From: Spongiactinospora sp. TRM90649
GTDB lineage: Bacteria > Actinomycetota > Actinomycetes > Streptosporangiales > Streptosporangiaceae
Length of the DNA: 64,000 nucleotides
Direction of reading: 5' to 3'
NCBI RefSeq assembly: GCF_029382225.1
Contig: NZ_JARLTC010000031.1
Span: 62,001 to 126,000, forward strand
Below the pieces are notes generated by a model. That model ran no database searches. It saw only the letters and a list, made by a program, of their open reading frames with translations, and was not told the DNA's origin. Both the position numbers and the translations under genes were made by a program. Numbering within the stretch: position 1 is the first letter of the stretch; each line of letters starts with the position of its first letter. Of this stretch, positions 25,327-34,150 are shown piece by piece.

Positions 25327-26706
25327 ATGACTCCGGACGGGCCGACATGGCCGGGCGGGAGCACTCCGCTGGAAGCCGCCGTGCTCGCCGGGCGGTGGAT
25401 CCGCTCGGCCGCCGTCGATGAACCGGCGCGCATTCTGAGCGGCACCACCCGGTGGGAGTCCGCCGGGCGCGTCTGGCGTGGCAACCCCGACCCCGGCGGC
25501 CAGTCCGCGGCGGCGGGGCCCTCGCACTCGCTCTACGCGGGGTCGGCGGGCATCGTGCTGTTCTTCCTCGAACTCGCCGCGGCGACCGGCGACGGATCCT
25601 ACCTCGACGACGCCGGCGCGGGCGCGCGGCACCTGGCCTCGATGGCGATGGAGCGGTCCGTCTCCGTCTCGGGCCACGACCTCACCCTCTACCACGGGCT
25701 CGCGGGCATCGCCTTCGCGCTGGCCGAGGCCGGCTGGGTGACCGGCGAGGAGCGCTTCGAGGCCGCCTCCCGCGCGGCCGTCGACCGCATCGTGCGCGGC
25801 GTGCGCTCCTTCCGCGGCGGCCCCGGCTGGACCGGCGACCCCGCGCAGAGCGGCGACGGCGGCATCGTGCTCGCGCTGCTGCACGCGGCCGGCATCCACG
25901 GGGTCTCGGCCTACGAGGAGGTCGCGATCGAGGCGGCGGCCCGGATCGCCGAACTGGTCGTGCCCGGCCACAGGTTCGGCGAGGAGGGCTGCGCCGGGCT
26001 GCCGGCCGACGCCGTCACCCCCGGCTTCCTGTCCGGCACGGCGGGCACCGCCTTCCTCATGGCCCGCCTGTACGGCGTGACCGGCCGTCCCGTCTTCCTC
26101 CAGGCCGCCCGCAGGGGCGCCGAGTTCGTCCGCGCGGTCAGCACGGTCTCCGAACGGTGCGCGCTGGTCCCGCACCACGTGCCGCACGGCCGCGCGCTGC
26201 ACTACCTGGGGTTCTGCTCGGGCTCCGCCGGGGTGGCGCGGATGTTCTACGAGCTGTACCGGGTCACCGGCGACCAGGGCGACCTCGACTGGGTCGAGCG
26301 CATGGCGGGCGGAATCGTGCAGAGCGGGGCGCCGTACCGCCAGTCGCCCGGCTACTGGAACGTCTCCTGCCAGTGCTGCGGCGGCGCCGGGCTGCTCGAA
26401 CTGTTCACCGGGCTGTGGACGGCGACCGGGCGCGAGGCCTACCTGGCCTTCGCCCGTGACGTCGCCGGCCACCTGATCGACCGGGCCACCGGCCACGACG
26501 GCGCGGGCTACCGCTGGTACCAGGCGTACCGGCGGCTGCGGCCCTGGGAGGTCACCGCCGACACCGGCTACATGGTGGGCGCGGCGGGCATCGGCTCGGC
26601 CCTGCTGCACCTGCACGCCGCCGAGGCGCCGGGTGAGACCGCCCGGCTGGTCCTGCTCCCGGACAACCCGTTCCCCGCCATCGCGCTGCCCGCCTCCCGC
26701 GCCTGA
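25327..26706 (+). CDS. LanC-like cyclase with Cys-Cys-Cys zinc site
   Basis: A 459-residue LanC-type alpha/alpha barrel with repeated GxxG-helix motifs (SLYAGSAGIVLFFLE, TLYHGLAGIAFALAEAG, GFLSGTAGTAFLMARLYG). Zinc ligands are visible: Cys 297 in GFCSGSAG and the pair Cys 350-Cys 351 in QCCGGAG, where most LanC proteins have CHG. Three-cysteine (CCG) sites are known from ProcM-type lanthipeptide cyclases. LanC proteins add cysteine thiols to dehydroamino acids. No precursor peptide, dehydratase or kinase gene is seen nearby, so it could act as a stand-alone enzyme, as in LANCL proteins. GGGAGGGG precedes ATG 25327. Confidence 0.83.
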   Translation: MTPDGPTWPGGSTPLEAAVLAGRWIRSAAVDEPARILSGTTRWESAGRVWRGNPDPGGQSAAAGPSHSLYAGSAGIVLFFLELAAATGDGSYLDDAGAGARHLASMAMERSVSVSGHDLTLYHGLAGIAFALAEAGWVTGEERFEAASRAAVDRIVRGVRSFRGGPGWTGDPAQSGDGGIVLALLHAAGIHGVSAYEEVAIEAAARIAELVVPGHRFGEEGCAGLPADAVTPGFLSGTAGTAFLMARLYGVTGRPVFLQAARRGAEFVRAVSTVSERCALVPHHVPHGRALHYLGFCSGSAGVARMFYELYRVTGDQGDLDWVERMAGGIVQSGAPYRQSPGYWNVSCQCCGGAGLLELFTGLWTATGREAYLAFARDVAGHLIDRATGHDGAGYRWYQAYRRLRPWEVTADTGYMVGAAGIGSALLHLHAAEAPGETARLVLLPDNPFPAIALPASRA

Positions 26707-26802
26707 GCGGGTCGCCCGCGATATTGCCAATCAAACCGACTGATAAAGTAGGGTATGTGGTCCAAGGCCGGGCGAAGCCGAGACCACGATTGGTGAATCT
26801 TC

Positions 26803-27750
26803 ATGAGCGAACCGGTAGGGGCGTCTACTGTCGGGGCCGTGTTGATCGGAGATAACGACCCGAGGGTCCACGCCATGGTCCCCGACCCGGGGCATTCGGT
26901 GGTGGCCGTCGCGCCCGAGCGCGCGGAGGCCGGATACTGGGCGGGCGCGGCCAGCGCGGTGGCCGCGGGCGGCCACGTCTACCTCGCGTACCGCCTGCGC
27001 CGGCCGATCGGCCTGGGCCGCGGCCACGCCGTGGCGCTGGCCAGGTCCGCCGACGGCGTGCGGTTCGAGACCCTGCTGACCATCTCCAGCCACGAGATGG
27101 ACGCCGACTCCCTGGAGCGCCCCGCGCTCGTCGCGCTGCCCGACGGGCGCTGGCGGCTCTACCTGAGCTGCGCCACGCCGGGCACCAAGCACTGGCGCGT
27201 GGAGGTCCTGGAGGCGGACGACCCCGCCCGCTTCGACCCCAGGTGGCGCCGCGTGGTGCTGCCCGGCGACCCTAAGACGGGCGTCAAGGACCCGGTCATC
27301 GTGCGGCGCGGCGACGTGTGGCACCTGTGGGCCTCCTGCCACCCCCTGGCCGACCCCGAGCAGGCCGACCGGATGGTCTCCGACTACGCCACCAGCGCCG
27401 ACGGTCTCGACTGGACCTGGCACGGCACCGCGCTGTCCGGCGTCCCCGGCACCTGGGACTCCAGAGGCGCGCGGATCACCGCGGTCACCTTCGCGGGCGA
27501 CGCGGTGATCGCCAGCTACGACGGCCGCGCCTCGGCCGGGGAGAACTACGAGGAGCGCACCGGCGTGGCGACCGGCACCGACCCGGCCGCGCTGGTGCCG
27601 CTCGCCCCCCTCCCGGCGGCCGTCTCGCCGTACGGCGGGGGCGGCCTGCGCTACCTCGACGTCGTCGAGCTGCCCAGAGGCGGGCGGCGGCTCTACTACG
27701 AGTACACTCGCGCCGACGGCGCGCACGAGCTGCGCACCGAACTGCGCTGA
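26803..27750 (+). CDS. Five-bladed beta-propeller protein, glycosidase-like
   Basis: A 315-residue cytoplasmic protein with propeller blades typical of GH43/GH130-type folds: AGAASAVAAGGHVYLAYRLR, ERPALVALPDGRWRLYLSCATPG, VKDPVIVRRGDVWHLWASCHP, DYATSADGLDWTW and ARITAVTF. The acidic residues at the blade starts could be catalytic, but I cannot place it in a family. The start is uncertain: ATG 26803 lacks a clear ribosome binding site, and GTG 26839 or ATG 26875 are possible. It follows the LanC-like gene by 96 bases on the same strand and converges on the sulfotransferase gene with a 7-base gap. Confidence 0.65.
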   Translation: MSEPVGASTVGAVLIGDNDPRVHAMVPDPGHSVVAVAPERAEAGYWAGAASAVAAGGHVYLAYRLRRPIGLGRGHAVALARSADGVRFETLLTISSHEMDADSLERPALVALPDGRWRLYLSCATPGTKHWRVEVLEADDPARFDPRWRRVVLPGDPKTGVKDPVIVRRGDVWHLWASCHPLADPEQADRMVSDYATSADGLDWTWHGTALSGVPGTWDSRGARITAVTFAGDAVIASYDGRASAGENYEERTGVATGTDPAALVPLAPLPAAVSPYGGGGLRYLDVVELPRGGRRLYYEYTRADGAHELRTELR

Positions 27751-27757
27751 GCGGCCC

Positions 27758-28765
27758 TCACCCCCCGGTGCCCGCGGTGCCGGGCTCCGCGCGACGCGGA
27801 CGGCCGTTGCGGGCCTGGCGCTGGCCCTCGGGCCGGGTGCCCACCAGTCCGCCCGACCGCTCCCGGGGGAGCAGCCAGTCGCCGAAGTCCTCTCCGGTCA
27901 CCTCCTGGAGCAGCGCGATGTCCCCGGCGAACAGCGGGAGCAGTGCGCTGCGCTGCTCCCACGTGAGCGGACGCCGGGGCCTGGCCCGCTGTTGCAGCCT
28001 GCCCTCCAGCGACTCAGCCAGCGAGCCGCCGAGGCGGCCGGGCAGCAGGGCCGCCCCGGCGCGCAGCGACCGTGACAGCACCCGGTGGGTGAGGGTGGCG
28101 TCGGGATGGGCCGTCACGTTCTCACGTGGCACCGTGGAGATGACGCCGGTGGGCACGCCGAGGAAGTCGCAGATCCGGTCGAGCGTCTCGGCGGGCTGGT
28201 CCACCAGGTCGCGATAGCGGAACACGTGGACCCGCTCGCGGGGGAACAATGTGTACAGGTGCCGAAGCTGCTCGCCGTACCTTCCCAGGGAGACGTAATG
28301 CCAGAACGGCGCCCAGCCCGCCGCGATCCTGCGCGGCTCCTGAGCGCAGGCCCGCACGACGTCGTCCAGCGGCTCCAGGCCCGCCGACCACAGGTGGGTC
28401 CAGTTGGAGTGGGCGCGCTCCACGGGGTCGCGCAGCACCACGATGAGTTTCGCGTCCGGTATCTCGGCGTGGATGCGCCGCTGGGCGTCGCGGTCGTAGA
28501 GGTAGAAAGGCGTCGACTCGCCCCGCAGCGCGCCCGGCGGGGCGTCGCGGAACAGGTCGAGGTAGTCCGCGCGTCGCCAGACGTGTTCGCGGTACGTCCG
28601 GGCGTCGCCCGGTCCGCCCTTGGTGGGCGGCGGGCCGTCGGTGAGGAAGAACTTGGGTTCCTTGACCGGCGACAGGTAGAGCGACGGGTGGTTTGCGAGC
28701 GCGGTGTGCAACGCCGTCGTCCCGGCCTTTGGGGCGCCGGCGACGAGGAAGTCAGGGAGGGGCAT
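27758..28765 (-). CDS. PAPS-dependent sulfotransferase
   Basis: A 335-residue sulfotransferase: 5'-phosphosulfate loop LVAGAPKAGTTALHTAL at residues 7-23, KEPKFFLTDGPPP, the 3'-phosphate-binding LIVVLRDPVERAHSNW, and GRYGEQLRHLYTLFPRERVHVFRYRDL in outline. This is the NodH/heparan-sulfotransferase-like type that transfers sulfate from PAPS to a carbohydrate or small-molecule hydroxyl. ATG 28765 follows AAGGAC. It has its own promoter, divergent from the large LuxR gene. Acceptor unknown. The C-terminal 40 residues are a basic tail. Confidence 0.88.
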   Translation of the reverse strand: MPLPDFLVAGAPKAGTTALHTALANHPSLYLSPVKEPKFFLTDGPPPTKGGPGDARTYREHVWRRADYLDLFRDAPPGALRGESTPFYLYDRDAQRRIHAEIPDAKLIVVLRDPVERAHSNWTHLWSAGLEPLDDVVRACAQEPRRIAAGWAPFWHYVSLGRYGEQLRHLYTLFPRERVHVFRYRDLVDQPAETLDRICDFLGVPTGVISTVPRENVTAHPDATLTHRVLSRSLRAGAALLPGRLGGSLAESLEGRLQQRARPRRPLTWEQRSALLPLFAGDIALLQEVTGEDFGDWLLPRERSGGLVGTRPEGQRQARNGRPRRAEPGTAGTGG

Positions 28766-28812
28766 GGGCCGTCCTTGGGGAAAAAACCCTGAAAACCTAC
28801 TTCTTTTACAGC

Positions 28813-28840
28813 AATATACTCCCTCGTGACCGCTCGGCAA
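28813..28840 (-). promoter_or_regulatory. Promoter of the sulfotransferase gene
   Basis: Read on the minus strand: TTGCCG (28840-28835), 16-bp spacer, TATATT (28818-28813), in an AT-rich island unusual for this genome. The leader to ATG 28765 is about 40 bases and includes AAGGAC. Confidence 0.55.
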
Positions 28841-28919
28841 TGGGCTGACGGAATCCCCGCCGACGCGCGATGATGAAGCATCGGCCGCGAAGCACGCGCC
28901 CACGGAAAGGACGCCCCCC

Positions 28920-31775
28920 ATGCAGCCTCGCGTCGGCGCCGTCCTCGTCGGGCGGGATGACGCCCTGCGCACGCTCGCGCACACGGTGGAGGAGTCGTGG
29001 GCGGGAGAGTTCCGATTCGTCGCCGTGGTCGGCGACCCTGGGGTCGGCAAGAGCCGGCTCCTCGGGGTGCTCGCCGACCTCACCAGGCGGCGCGGGCTGG
29101 CCACGCTCACCGGGCGGGCCTCGGAGTTCGAACAGGAACTGCCGCTCAGCCCGCTCATCGACGCGCTGGACGACCACCTCGAATCGCGCGCCACCGACCT
29201 CGCCGAGCGCCTGCCCGCCGCGCAGATGCATCTGCTCACCGCCGCGATCCCGGCCCTCGCCGACCTGCTGCCCGGCGCCGCCGCGCCGATGGCGGGCGAC
29301 CAGAGCGGCCTTGGCCGCTACCGCCTCTACCGCGCGGTGCGACTGCTCCTGGAAGAACTGGCCGCGCCCGACGGGCTGGCACTGATCCTCGACGACGTCC
29401 ACTGGGCCGACGTCACCACCATCGAACTGCTCGACCACCTGGTCCGCCATCCGCCAAGGGGCAGCGTGCTGCTCGCCGTGGGCTACCGGCCGGCGCAGGC
29501 CGTACCGCGCCTGGCCGCCGTGGCGGGCGAAGGCGTCCGTGTCGAGATCGGCCCGCTCACCCGCGAGCAGACCGAGGAACTGCTCGGCCCCGACGTCAGC
29601 CTGCCGGTGCGCCGCGCGCTGTACGAGGCCAGCGGCGGAAACCCCTTCTACCTCGACGCCCTGGCCCGGCTCAGCGGCGGCCTGGCCACCGTCGAGGACG
29701 GCAAGGCCGAGCTGCCGCCCGGCGCGGGCGCGGCCCTCGACGTCGAGCTGAGCGGCCTCTCCCCGCCCGCTAGGCAGGCCGCCCACGCCGCAGCCGTGAC
29801 CGCCGACGAGTTCGAGCCCGCGCTGGTCGCGGTCGCCGCCGAGATGGCCGAGGACGAGGTCCTGGGGGCGCTGAACGAGATGGTCGCCCGCGACGTCGTC
29901 CGCCCGGCCGGGGCGGCCAGGTTCCGGTTCCGCCACCCGCTGGTGCGCAGCGCCGCCTACGCCGCCGCCGCGCCCGGCTGGCGGTACGCCGCCCACGCCC
30001 GGCTCGCCGACCACCTCCACGGGCTGGGCGCGCCCGCCACCGCGCGGGCCCACCACGTGCAGCGCTCCGGCAGCTTCGGCGACCGGCGGGCGGTCGACAC
30101 CCTCGTCGAGGCCGCCCGCACCGTCGCCGCGCGGGCGCCGGTGACCGCCGCGCACTGGCTGGAGTCCGCGCTGCGGCTGCTGCCCGAGACCGCCGAGCGG
30201 CTGGAACTGCTGCTCGAACTGGCCCACGTGCAGAGCGTCAGCGGCAGGCTCGCGGAAGGCCGCGACACCGCCCGCGAACTGCTGCGCCTGCTGCCCGCCG
30301 GCGACTACGCCCGGCGGGCCCGCGCCGCGCGCCTGTGCGCGCTGATGGAGCGCCAGCTCGACCGCCCGCACGAGGCGCGGGCGCTGCTGCTCGATGAACT
30401 GCGCCAGATGCCCGACCCGCGCGCGCCCGAGGCGGTGCCGCTGCGCATGCGGCTGGTCGCCGAGAGCCTGATGCGCGTCGACTTCCGCGCCGCGCAGGCC
30501 GTGCTCGACCTGATGCCCGACGGCGCCGACGACTGGGCGCCCGGCCTGGCCACCGGCGTCGCCGCGATGCGGCCCATGCCCGCCTTCGCCGCCGGGCGCG
30601 TCACCGAGGCCATCGCCTACGTCGAGGCCGCCCAGCACCGGCTCGACGCCGCCCCCGACGAGCACCTGGCCGAATGGCTCGACGCCGTCGCCTGGCTGTG
30701 CTGGACCCAGTGGAGCATGGGCCACCACGCCGGGGCGCTGCGCCACTTCGAACGGGCCGCGTCCATCGCCCGCTCCACCGGCCAGGCGTACATCCTGACC
30801 AACCTGCTCGCCGGGCAGGCCAGAACCCTCGCGATGGTCGGCCGGCTGGCCGAGGCGCGCACCACGGCCGAGGAGTCCGTGGAAGACGCCAGGCTGCTCG
30901 GCTCCGGGCAGCAGCTCGTCTTCGCGCTCACCCAGCAGTGCCTGGCGGCCTCCTGGTCGGGTGAGGACGACGAGGCGCTGCGGGCGGGGGAGGAGGCGGT
31001 CAGCGCCGGGGTCGGCGGGGGCGAGGTCTGGGGGGCGATGGCCGGGCACGCCAGGGGGCTGGCCCTGATCAACGCGGGGCGGCCGGAGGAGGGGGCGCAG
31101 GCCGTACTGGAGGCGTGCGACCGGTTCCGCTCGCCGCGCCTCGACCGGGGCACGCTGCTGTGGTGCTGCGAGACCCTGGCGTACGCGCTGGGGGCGGCGG
31201 GCCAGGCCGACGAGGCCCAGGTCTGGGCGAAGCGGGCCGACGCCCTGGCCCGCCCGGAGCTGCCCGTCTTCGCGGGCCTGGCCCGGCTGGCGCGTGCGCA
31301 CGCCCTCCGTGCGGGCGACCCGTCCACGGCGGCCCGCTCGGCTGTCGAGGCCGCCGAACTGCTCGGCGACGAACGCCGCATCGACTCCGGCCGCGCCTTG
31401 CTCACCGCGGGCCTCGCCTACGGCGAGGCGGGCGAACGCGAGACCGCCCGCGAACGCCTGCGCGAGGCCGCCGACGTCTTCACCGCCTGCGGCGCGCGCA
31501 ACCTGCACGCCCAGACCCTCCGCGAACAACGCCGCCTGGGCGTCCGCGTCGGCACCACCCCCCGCGGCTCCCGCCAGGGCACCACCCTCGGCCTGTCACC
31601 GAGAGAGATGGAGATCGCCGAACTGGTCTCCCAGGGCCAGACCAACCAGCAGATCGCCGAGAAGCTCTACCTCAGCGTCCGCACGGTCGAAACCCATTTG
31701 TCGAGGGTCTTCGGCAAACTCGGCGTTTCATCACGCGTCGGCGTCGTCACCGCCCTTACCCGACGCGACGATTGA
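28920..31775 (+). CDS. Large ATPase-type LuxR-family transcriptional regulator
   Basis: A 951-residue LAL-type regulator. Walker A VVGDPGVGKSR near residue 39, Walker B LALILDDVHWAD near 155, GNPFYLDALAR of the STAND ATPase, a long TPR-like middle with many paired Ala-rich helices, and a C-terminal LuxR helix-turn-helix (LSPREMEIAELVSQGQTNQQ; VRTVETHLSRVFGKLGV). It binds ATP and probably a ligand. GGAAAGGA precedes ATG 28920. It is divergent from the sulfotransferase gene, which is a candidate target. A hairpin terminator follows at 31829-31878. Confidence 0.92.
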   Translation: MQPRVGAVLVGRDDALRTLAHTVEESWAGEFRFVAVVGDPGVGKSRLLGVLADLTRRRGLATLTGRASEFEQELPLSPLIDALDDHLESRATDLAERLPAAQMHLLTAAIPALADLLPGAAAPMAGDQSGLGRYRLYRAVRLLLEELAAPDGLALILDDVHWADVTTIELLDHLVRHPPRGSVLLAVGYRPAQAVPRLAAVAGEGVRVEIGPLTREQTEELLGPDVSLPVRRALYEASGGNPFYLDALARLSGGLATVEDGKAELPPGAGAALDVELSGLSPPARQAAHAAAVTADEFEPALVAVAAEMAEDEVLGALNEMVARDVVRPAGAARFRFRHPLVRSAAYAAAAPGWRYAAHARLADHLHGLGAPATARAHHVQRSGSFGDRRAVDTLVEAARTVAARAPVTAAHWLESALRLLPETAERLELLLELAHVQSVSGRLAEGRDTARELLRLLPAGDYARRARAARLCALMERQLDRPHEARALLLDELRQMPDPRAPEAVPLRMRLVAESLMRVDFRAAQAVLDLMPDGADDWAPGLATGVAAMRPMPAFAAGRVTEAIAYVEAAQHRLDAAPDEHLAEWLDAVAWLCWTQWSMGHHAGALRHFERAASIARSTGQAYILTNLLAGQARTLAMVGRLAEARTTAEESVEDARLLGSGQQLVFALTQQCLAASWSGEDDEALRAGEEAVSAGVGGGEVWGAMAGHARGLALINAGRPEEGAQAVLEACDRFRSPRLDRGTLLWCCETLAYALGAAGQADEAQVWAKRADALARPELPVFAGLARLARAHALRAGDPSTAARSAVEAAELLGDERRIDSGRALLTAGLAYGEAGERETARERLREAADVFTACGARNLHAQTLREQRRLGVRVGTTPRGSRQGTTLGLSPREMEIAELVSQGQTNQQIAEKLYLSVRTVETHLSRVFGKLGVSSRVGVVTALTRRDD

Positions 31776-31780
31776 CCCTT

Positions 31781-31820
31781 CGTTTCCATGCGAGGCGTGT
31801 CGTTTCCACACGAGACGTAA
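31781..31820. repeat. Two tandem 20-bp direct repeats
   Basis: Units 31781-31800 and 31801-31820 begin with CGTTTCCA and match at 15 of 20 positions. They lie directly behind the stop of the large LuxR gene. Function unknown; could be a duplicated protein-binding site or chance duplication. Confidence 0.4.
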
Positions 31821-31828
31821 CCCCCTGC

Positions 31829-31878
31829 GGAGCCGCGTGACCTGGATGTCAGCCCATACACCCTGGCCACGCGGCTCC
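31829..31878 (+). terminator. Long-loop hairpin terminator
   Basis: GGAGCCGCGTG (31829-31839) pairs perfectly with CACGCGGCTCC (31868-31878) around a 28-base loop, 54 bases after the LuxR gene. The wide loop may hold more structure. Confidence 0.5.
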
Positions 31879-32002
31879 CTTGCCGGCAGTTTTACGGGGG
31901 GTGACGGCCGCAGCGAGATGAAGGTAACGTGCGTTCCGGTAGCACGCCAGACCCAATCCGGTAGAGCATCCGGACATCCGCCGTAAATATTCCAGAAATG
32001 CT

Positions 32003-32029
32003 TTGTGGCGGGGATATCGCAGTTATGAT
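32003..32029 (+). promoter_or_regulatory. Leaderless promoter of the transglutaminase-like gene
   Basis: TATGAT (32024-32029) is followed 6 bases later by GTG 32036, so transcription should start on or beside the start codon. A -35-like TTGTGG is at 32003-32008. Confidence 0.55.
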
Positions 32030-32035
32030 CACCCC

Positions 32036-32944
32036 GTGAAGCCGATCCCCCCGCCCCCGCGGGCCAAGGGAAGCCTGGCGGCCACCCCCATCCTCAACCG
32101 GCGCCATCCCCGCGTGCTCACCCTCATCTCCGAGGTCCGCACCCTGCCCCCCGCGCCGGGCACCGGCAAGGCGACCGCCGAGCCCGGCGAACCGCGGGAC
32201 GCCGGCCCGGCGAGCGGCGAGCCCGCGATCCCCACCGCCGCGCCGGGGGAGGCGCTGGACAGTGGCCCGGCGACAGACGAGGCCGTGACCAGGGTCGGGG
32301 CCGCGAGCAGGGTCGATGCCCCGACCGGCGGCGACGTCGCGGACCGGGGCACCGTGGCCGACCTGGACATCCTGGCTCTCCTGGCCACGGCCCACCGCCT
32401 CATCGCCACCCGCGTGCGCCCGGTCTACGCCATGAACGAACGGCAGCCCGTCTCCATGACGCTGGCCCTCGGCCGAGGCTCCTGCAGCCAGCGCCTGGCC
32501 CTGCTGGAGGCCGTGGCCCGCGGCCTCGGAACCCCCACCCGGGTCCGAGGGCTGCTGGTGGACGGACGCTTCTGGAATCCCCGCTTCCCACGCCTGCGGC
32601 GACTGATTCCCCGCCGCGTGGTGCTGGCGTGGCCGGAATTCCGCCTTCACGACCGCTGGGTCCCCGCCTCGGAACTCTTCGGCGACCTGCGCGACCTCCG
32701 GTCGGCGTCCCCCTTCACCAACACGGGCGGCGAGACCCTCTTCGACGCGATCGCCCGCACCGCGATCGACTGGGACGGCGTGACCTGCTCCTCCTGCGAT
32801 TTGTCAGGCCATGTCCTTGCCGACCTGGGCCACTTCGCCTCCCGCGACGCCCTGTTCGACGAGCACGGGCAGACCTTGTGTCTCCCGATCCGCGTCCCGG
32901 TGGACTGCGTCATGCGCCACCGGGCGGCGTTAGTCGACACGTGA
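32036..32944 (+). CDS. Transglutaminase-like (core) protein
   Basis: A 302-residue protein. Residues 30-105 are a Pro/Gly/Ala-rich linker. Residues 110-300 resemble a transglutaminase-like core: LLATAHRLIATRVRP, LALGRGSCSQRLALLEAVARGLG with the probable nucleophilic cysteine near residue 152, and LLVDGRFWNPRFPR. The usual catalytic histidine is not evident in that last block. CSSC and a DLGHF motif follow. No signal peptide is present. GTG 32036 is chosen because the -10 box ends 6 bases before it, leaving no room for a leader. Function unknown. Confidence 0.6.
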   Translation: MKPIPPPPRAKGSLAATPILNRRHPRVLTLISEVRTLPPAPGTGKATAEPGEPRDAGPASGEPAIPTAAPGEALDSGPATDEAVTRVGAASRVDAPTGGDVADRGTVADLDILALLATAHRLIATRVRPVYAMNERQPVSMTLALGRGSCSQRLALLEAVARGLGTPTRVRGLLVDGRFWNPRFPRLRRLIPRRVVLAWPEFRLHDRWVPASELFGDLRDLRSASPFTNTGGETLFDAIARTAIDWDGVTCSSCDLSGHVLADLGHFASRDALFDEHGQTLCLPIRVPVDCVMRHRAALVDT

Positions 32945-32975
32945 CCTCGCACGTTCGGCGGGCAGGGAGGGAAGC

Positions 32976-33080
32976 GTGCCCTGCCGACTCCTGCACCGCT
33001 GGCTGATCATCGAGACCATCGGCCGAGTGAGAACAGAACGCTGCGCCCACTGCGGACGCACCCGGATAAGAATCAGCTGA
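32976..33080 (+). CDS. 34-residue zinc-finger-like microprotein
   Basis: GTG 32976 stands 5-6 bases after the strong site AGGGAGGGA. The product begins VPCRLLHRW and ends ERCAHCGRTRIRIS: one Cys near the N-terminus with a following His, then CxxC. The pattern resembles the tiny phage and actinomycete proteins grouped as DUF1660 (CxLxGHxW...CxxCG). A folded zinc finger is plausible. It follows the transglutaminase-like gene by 31 bases and may be co-transcribed. Confidence 0.5.
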   Translation: MPCRLLHRWLIIETIGRVRTERCAHCGRTRIRIS

Positions 33081-33255
33081 CCCGACACGGACGGAAACGG
33101 CCTTGAACGGGCCCTGGAGACGCCCGGAATCTTCCGCGCATCCCGGCGATCGTCACGGCGTGCGGGCCTCCTGCCGGGTCGGCCACGGACGTATGTACCG
33201 CAGGCGGCACCGAACGCCGGCCCTTGGTCGCGAATACTGTGACCGTTGGTCGCGC

Positions 33256-33792
33256 CTAGCGGCTGCGGTTGGCGGGGACTTCAAAGATGAGTCCGAGGCC
33301 GTCCTTTTCATCCCAGTCTTCGCCGACCTTGACGAAGCCGAAGCCGGCAATCGTGGCCAGGGAGGCCACATTATCGGGACTAATCGTCGCCCGTACGGTC
33401 TTGACTGCCGGTTCGGCCGCCGCCCGACGCAGCAACTCGATCAGGATGGCTCGGCCGTACCCCTGGCGACGGAAGTCGGGGACAACCGCGTAGCCGATCT
33501 CTACCATGCCCGCCTCATCGGGCGGTCCGTGAAACCCGGCATGACCGATGACGACACCTTCAGGCCCGGTCGCCACCTGCCGCACCATCCACTGCGCATG
33601 GCGGGGATCGGCGGCCATCTGGTCGAGCCGAAACCGCCACAGCCACCGTGCTTCCTCTGTCACAAAGTACTCGGTCAGAGCGACCCCAGCCGTATTGCTG
33701 GCTGCGGGCAGATCCCCATCGAGCAGAGCGGACATCGCGGCGCTCGACAACTCGACAAAGCGCACATGCTTCGTACTGGTGGGAAACGACAT
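33256..33792 (-). CDS. GNAT-family N-acetyltransferase
   Basis: A 178-residue acetyltransferase of the RimJ/RimL-like kind. The acetyl-CoA-binding element is VVPDFRRQGYGRAILIELLRRA (R/Q-x-x-G-x-G/A in outline), preceded by EGVVIGHAGFHGPPDEAGMVEIGYAV and followed by ATISPDNVASLATIAGFGFVKVG. Such enzymes acetylate protein N-termini, amino acids or aminoglycosides; the target is unknown. ATG 33792 is the best start, though the frame stays open upstream and no strong ribosome binding site is seen. It lies next to insertion-sequence debris. Confidence 0.87.
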   Translation of the reverse strand: MSFPTSTKHVRFVELSSAAMSALLDGDLPAASNTAGVALTEYFVTEEARWLWRFRLDQMAADPRHAQWMVRQVATGPEGVVIGHAGFHGPPDEAGMVEIGYAVVPDFRRQGYGRAILIELLRRAAAEPAVKTVRATISPDNVASLATIAGFGFVKVGEDWDEKDGLGLIFEVPANRSR

Positions 33793-33872
33793 CTGACGAT
33801 CGGCTTCATCTGTCACCGTGCGGATATTCGCAGAATGTCTGATCGACGTCCAACGAATTTCGGAGTGCTCGA

Positions 33873-34150
33873 TCAATCGAACTCCGGCGGCGTTCCGGTG
33901 AGCCATGCGTCGAGCCTGGTGGGGTCAATCGCCGCGGCGATGAGGAGGTGCTGGAGGTGGGTCTTTGCTGTCCCGCGGTAGCGGGATCTGCACAGACCGA
34001 AGGGTTTGACGCCTTGGGTGATGGTGCCTTCCACGCCTGCCCTGTGGGCATGGCGTCGCTGCCATTCGTCGGTGCTTGGCGCTCCCGTGCCCGTCGCAGG
34101 GCTTCAAGCTCCTCGCGTGGCTCGTAGCCGTAATCATCGCGTCTGCTTTT
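33873..34150 (-). pseudogene. IS1182-type transposase C-terminal remnant, frameshifted
   Basis: On the minus strand the last 60 codons read QRRHAHRAGVEGTITQGV, PFGLCRSRYRGTAKTHLQH and AAAIDPTRLDAWLTG, matching the C-terminus of IS1182-family transposases (RRAGVEGTxSQxVRxFGLRRxRYRGxAKTHLQH). About 34075 the frame shifts and continues upstream as RDDYGYEPREELEALRRARER. The N-terminal domain and catalytic DDE residues are missing, and no terminal inverted repeats were found. A dead fragment. Confidence 0.7.

Noticed and set aside
23488..26706. Open frame running from the flavoprotein operon into the LanC-like gene on the plus strand
   Set aside because: Before ATG 25327 it is antisense to the FOXRED2-like gene and meaningless; only the part after 25327 is LanC-like.
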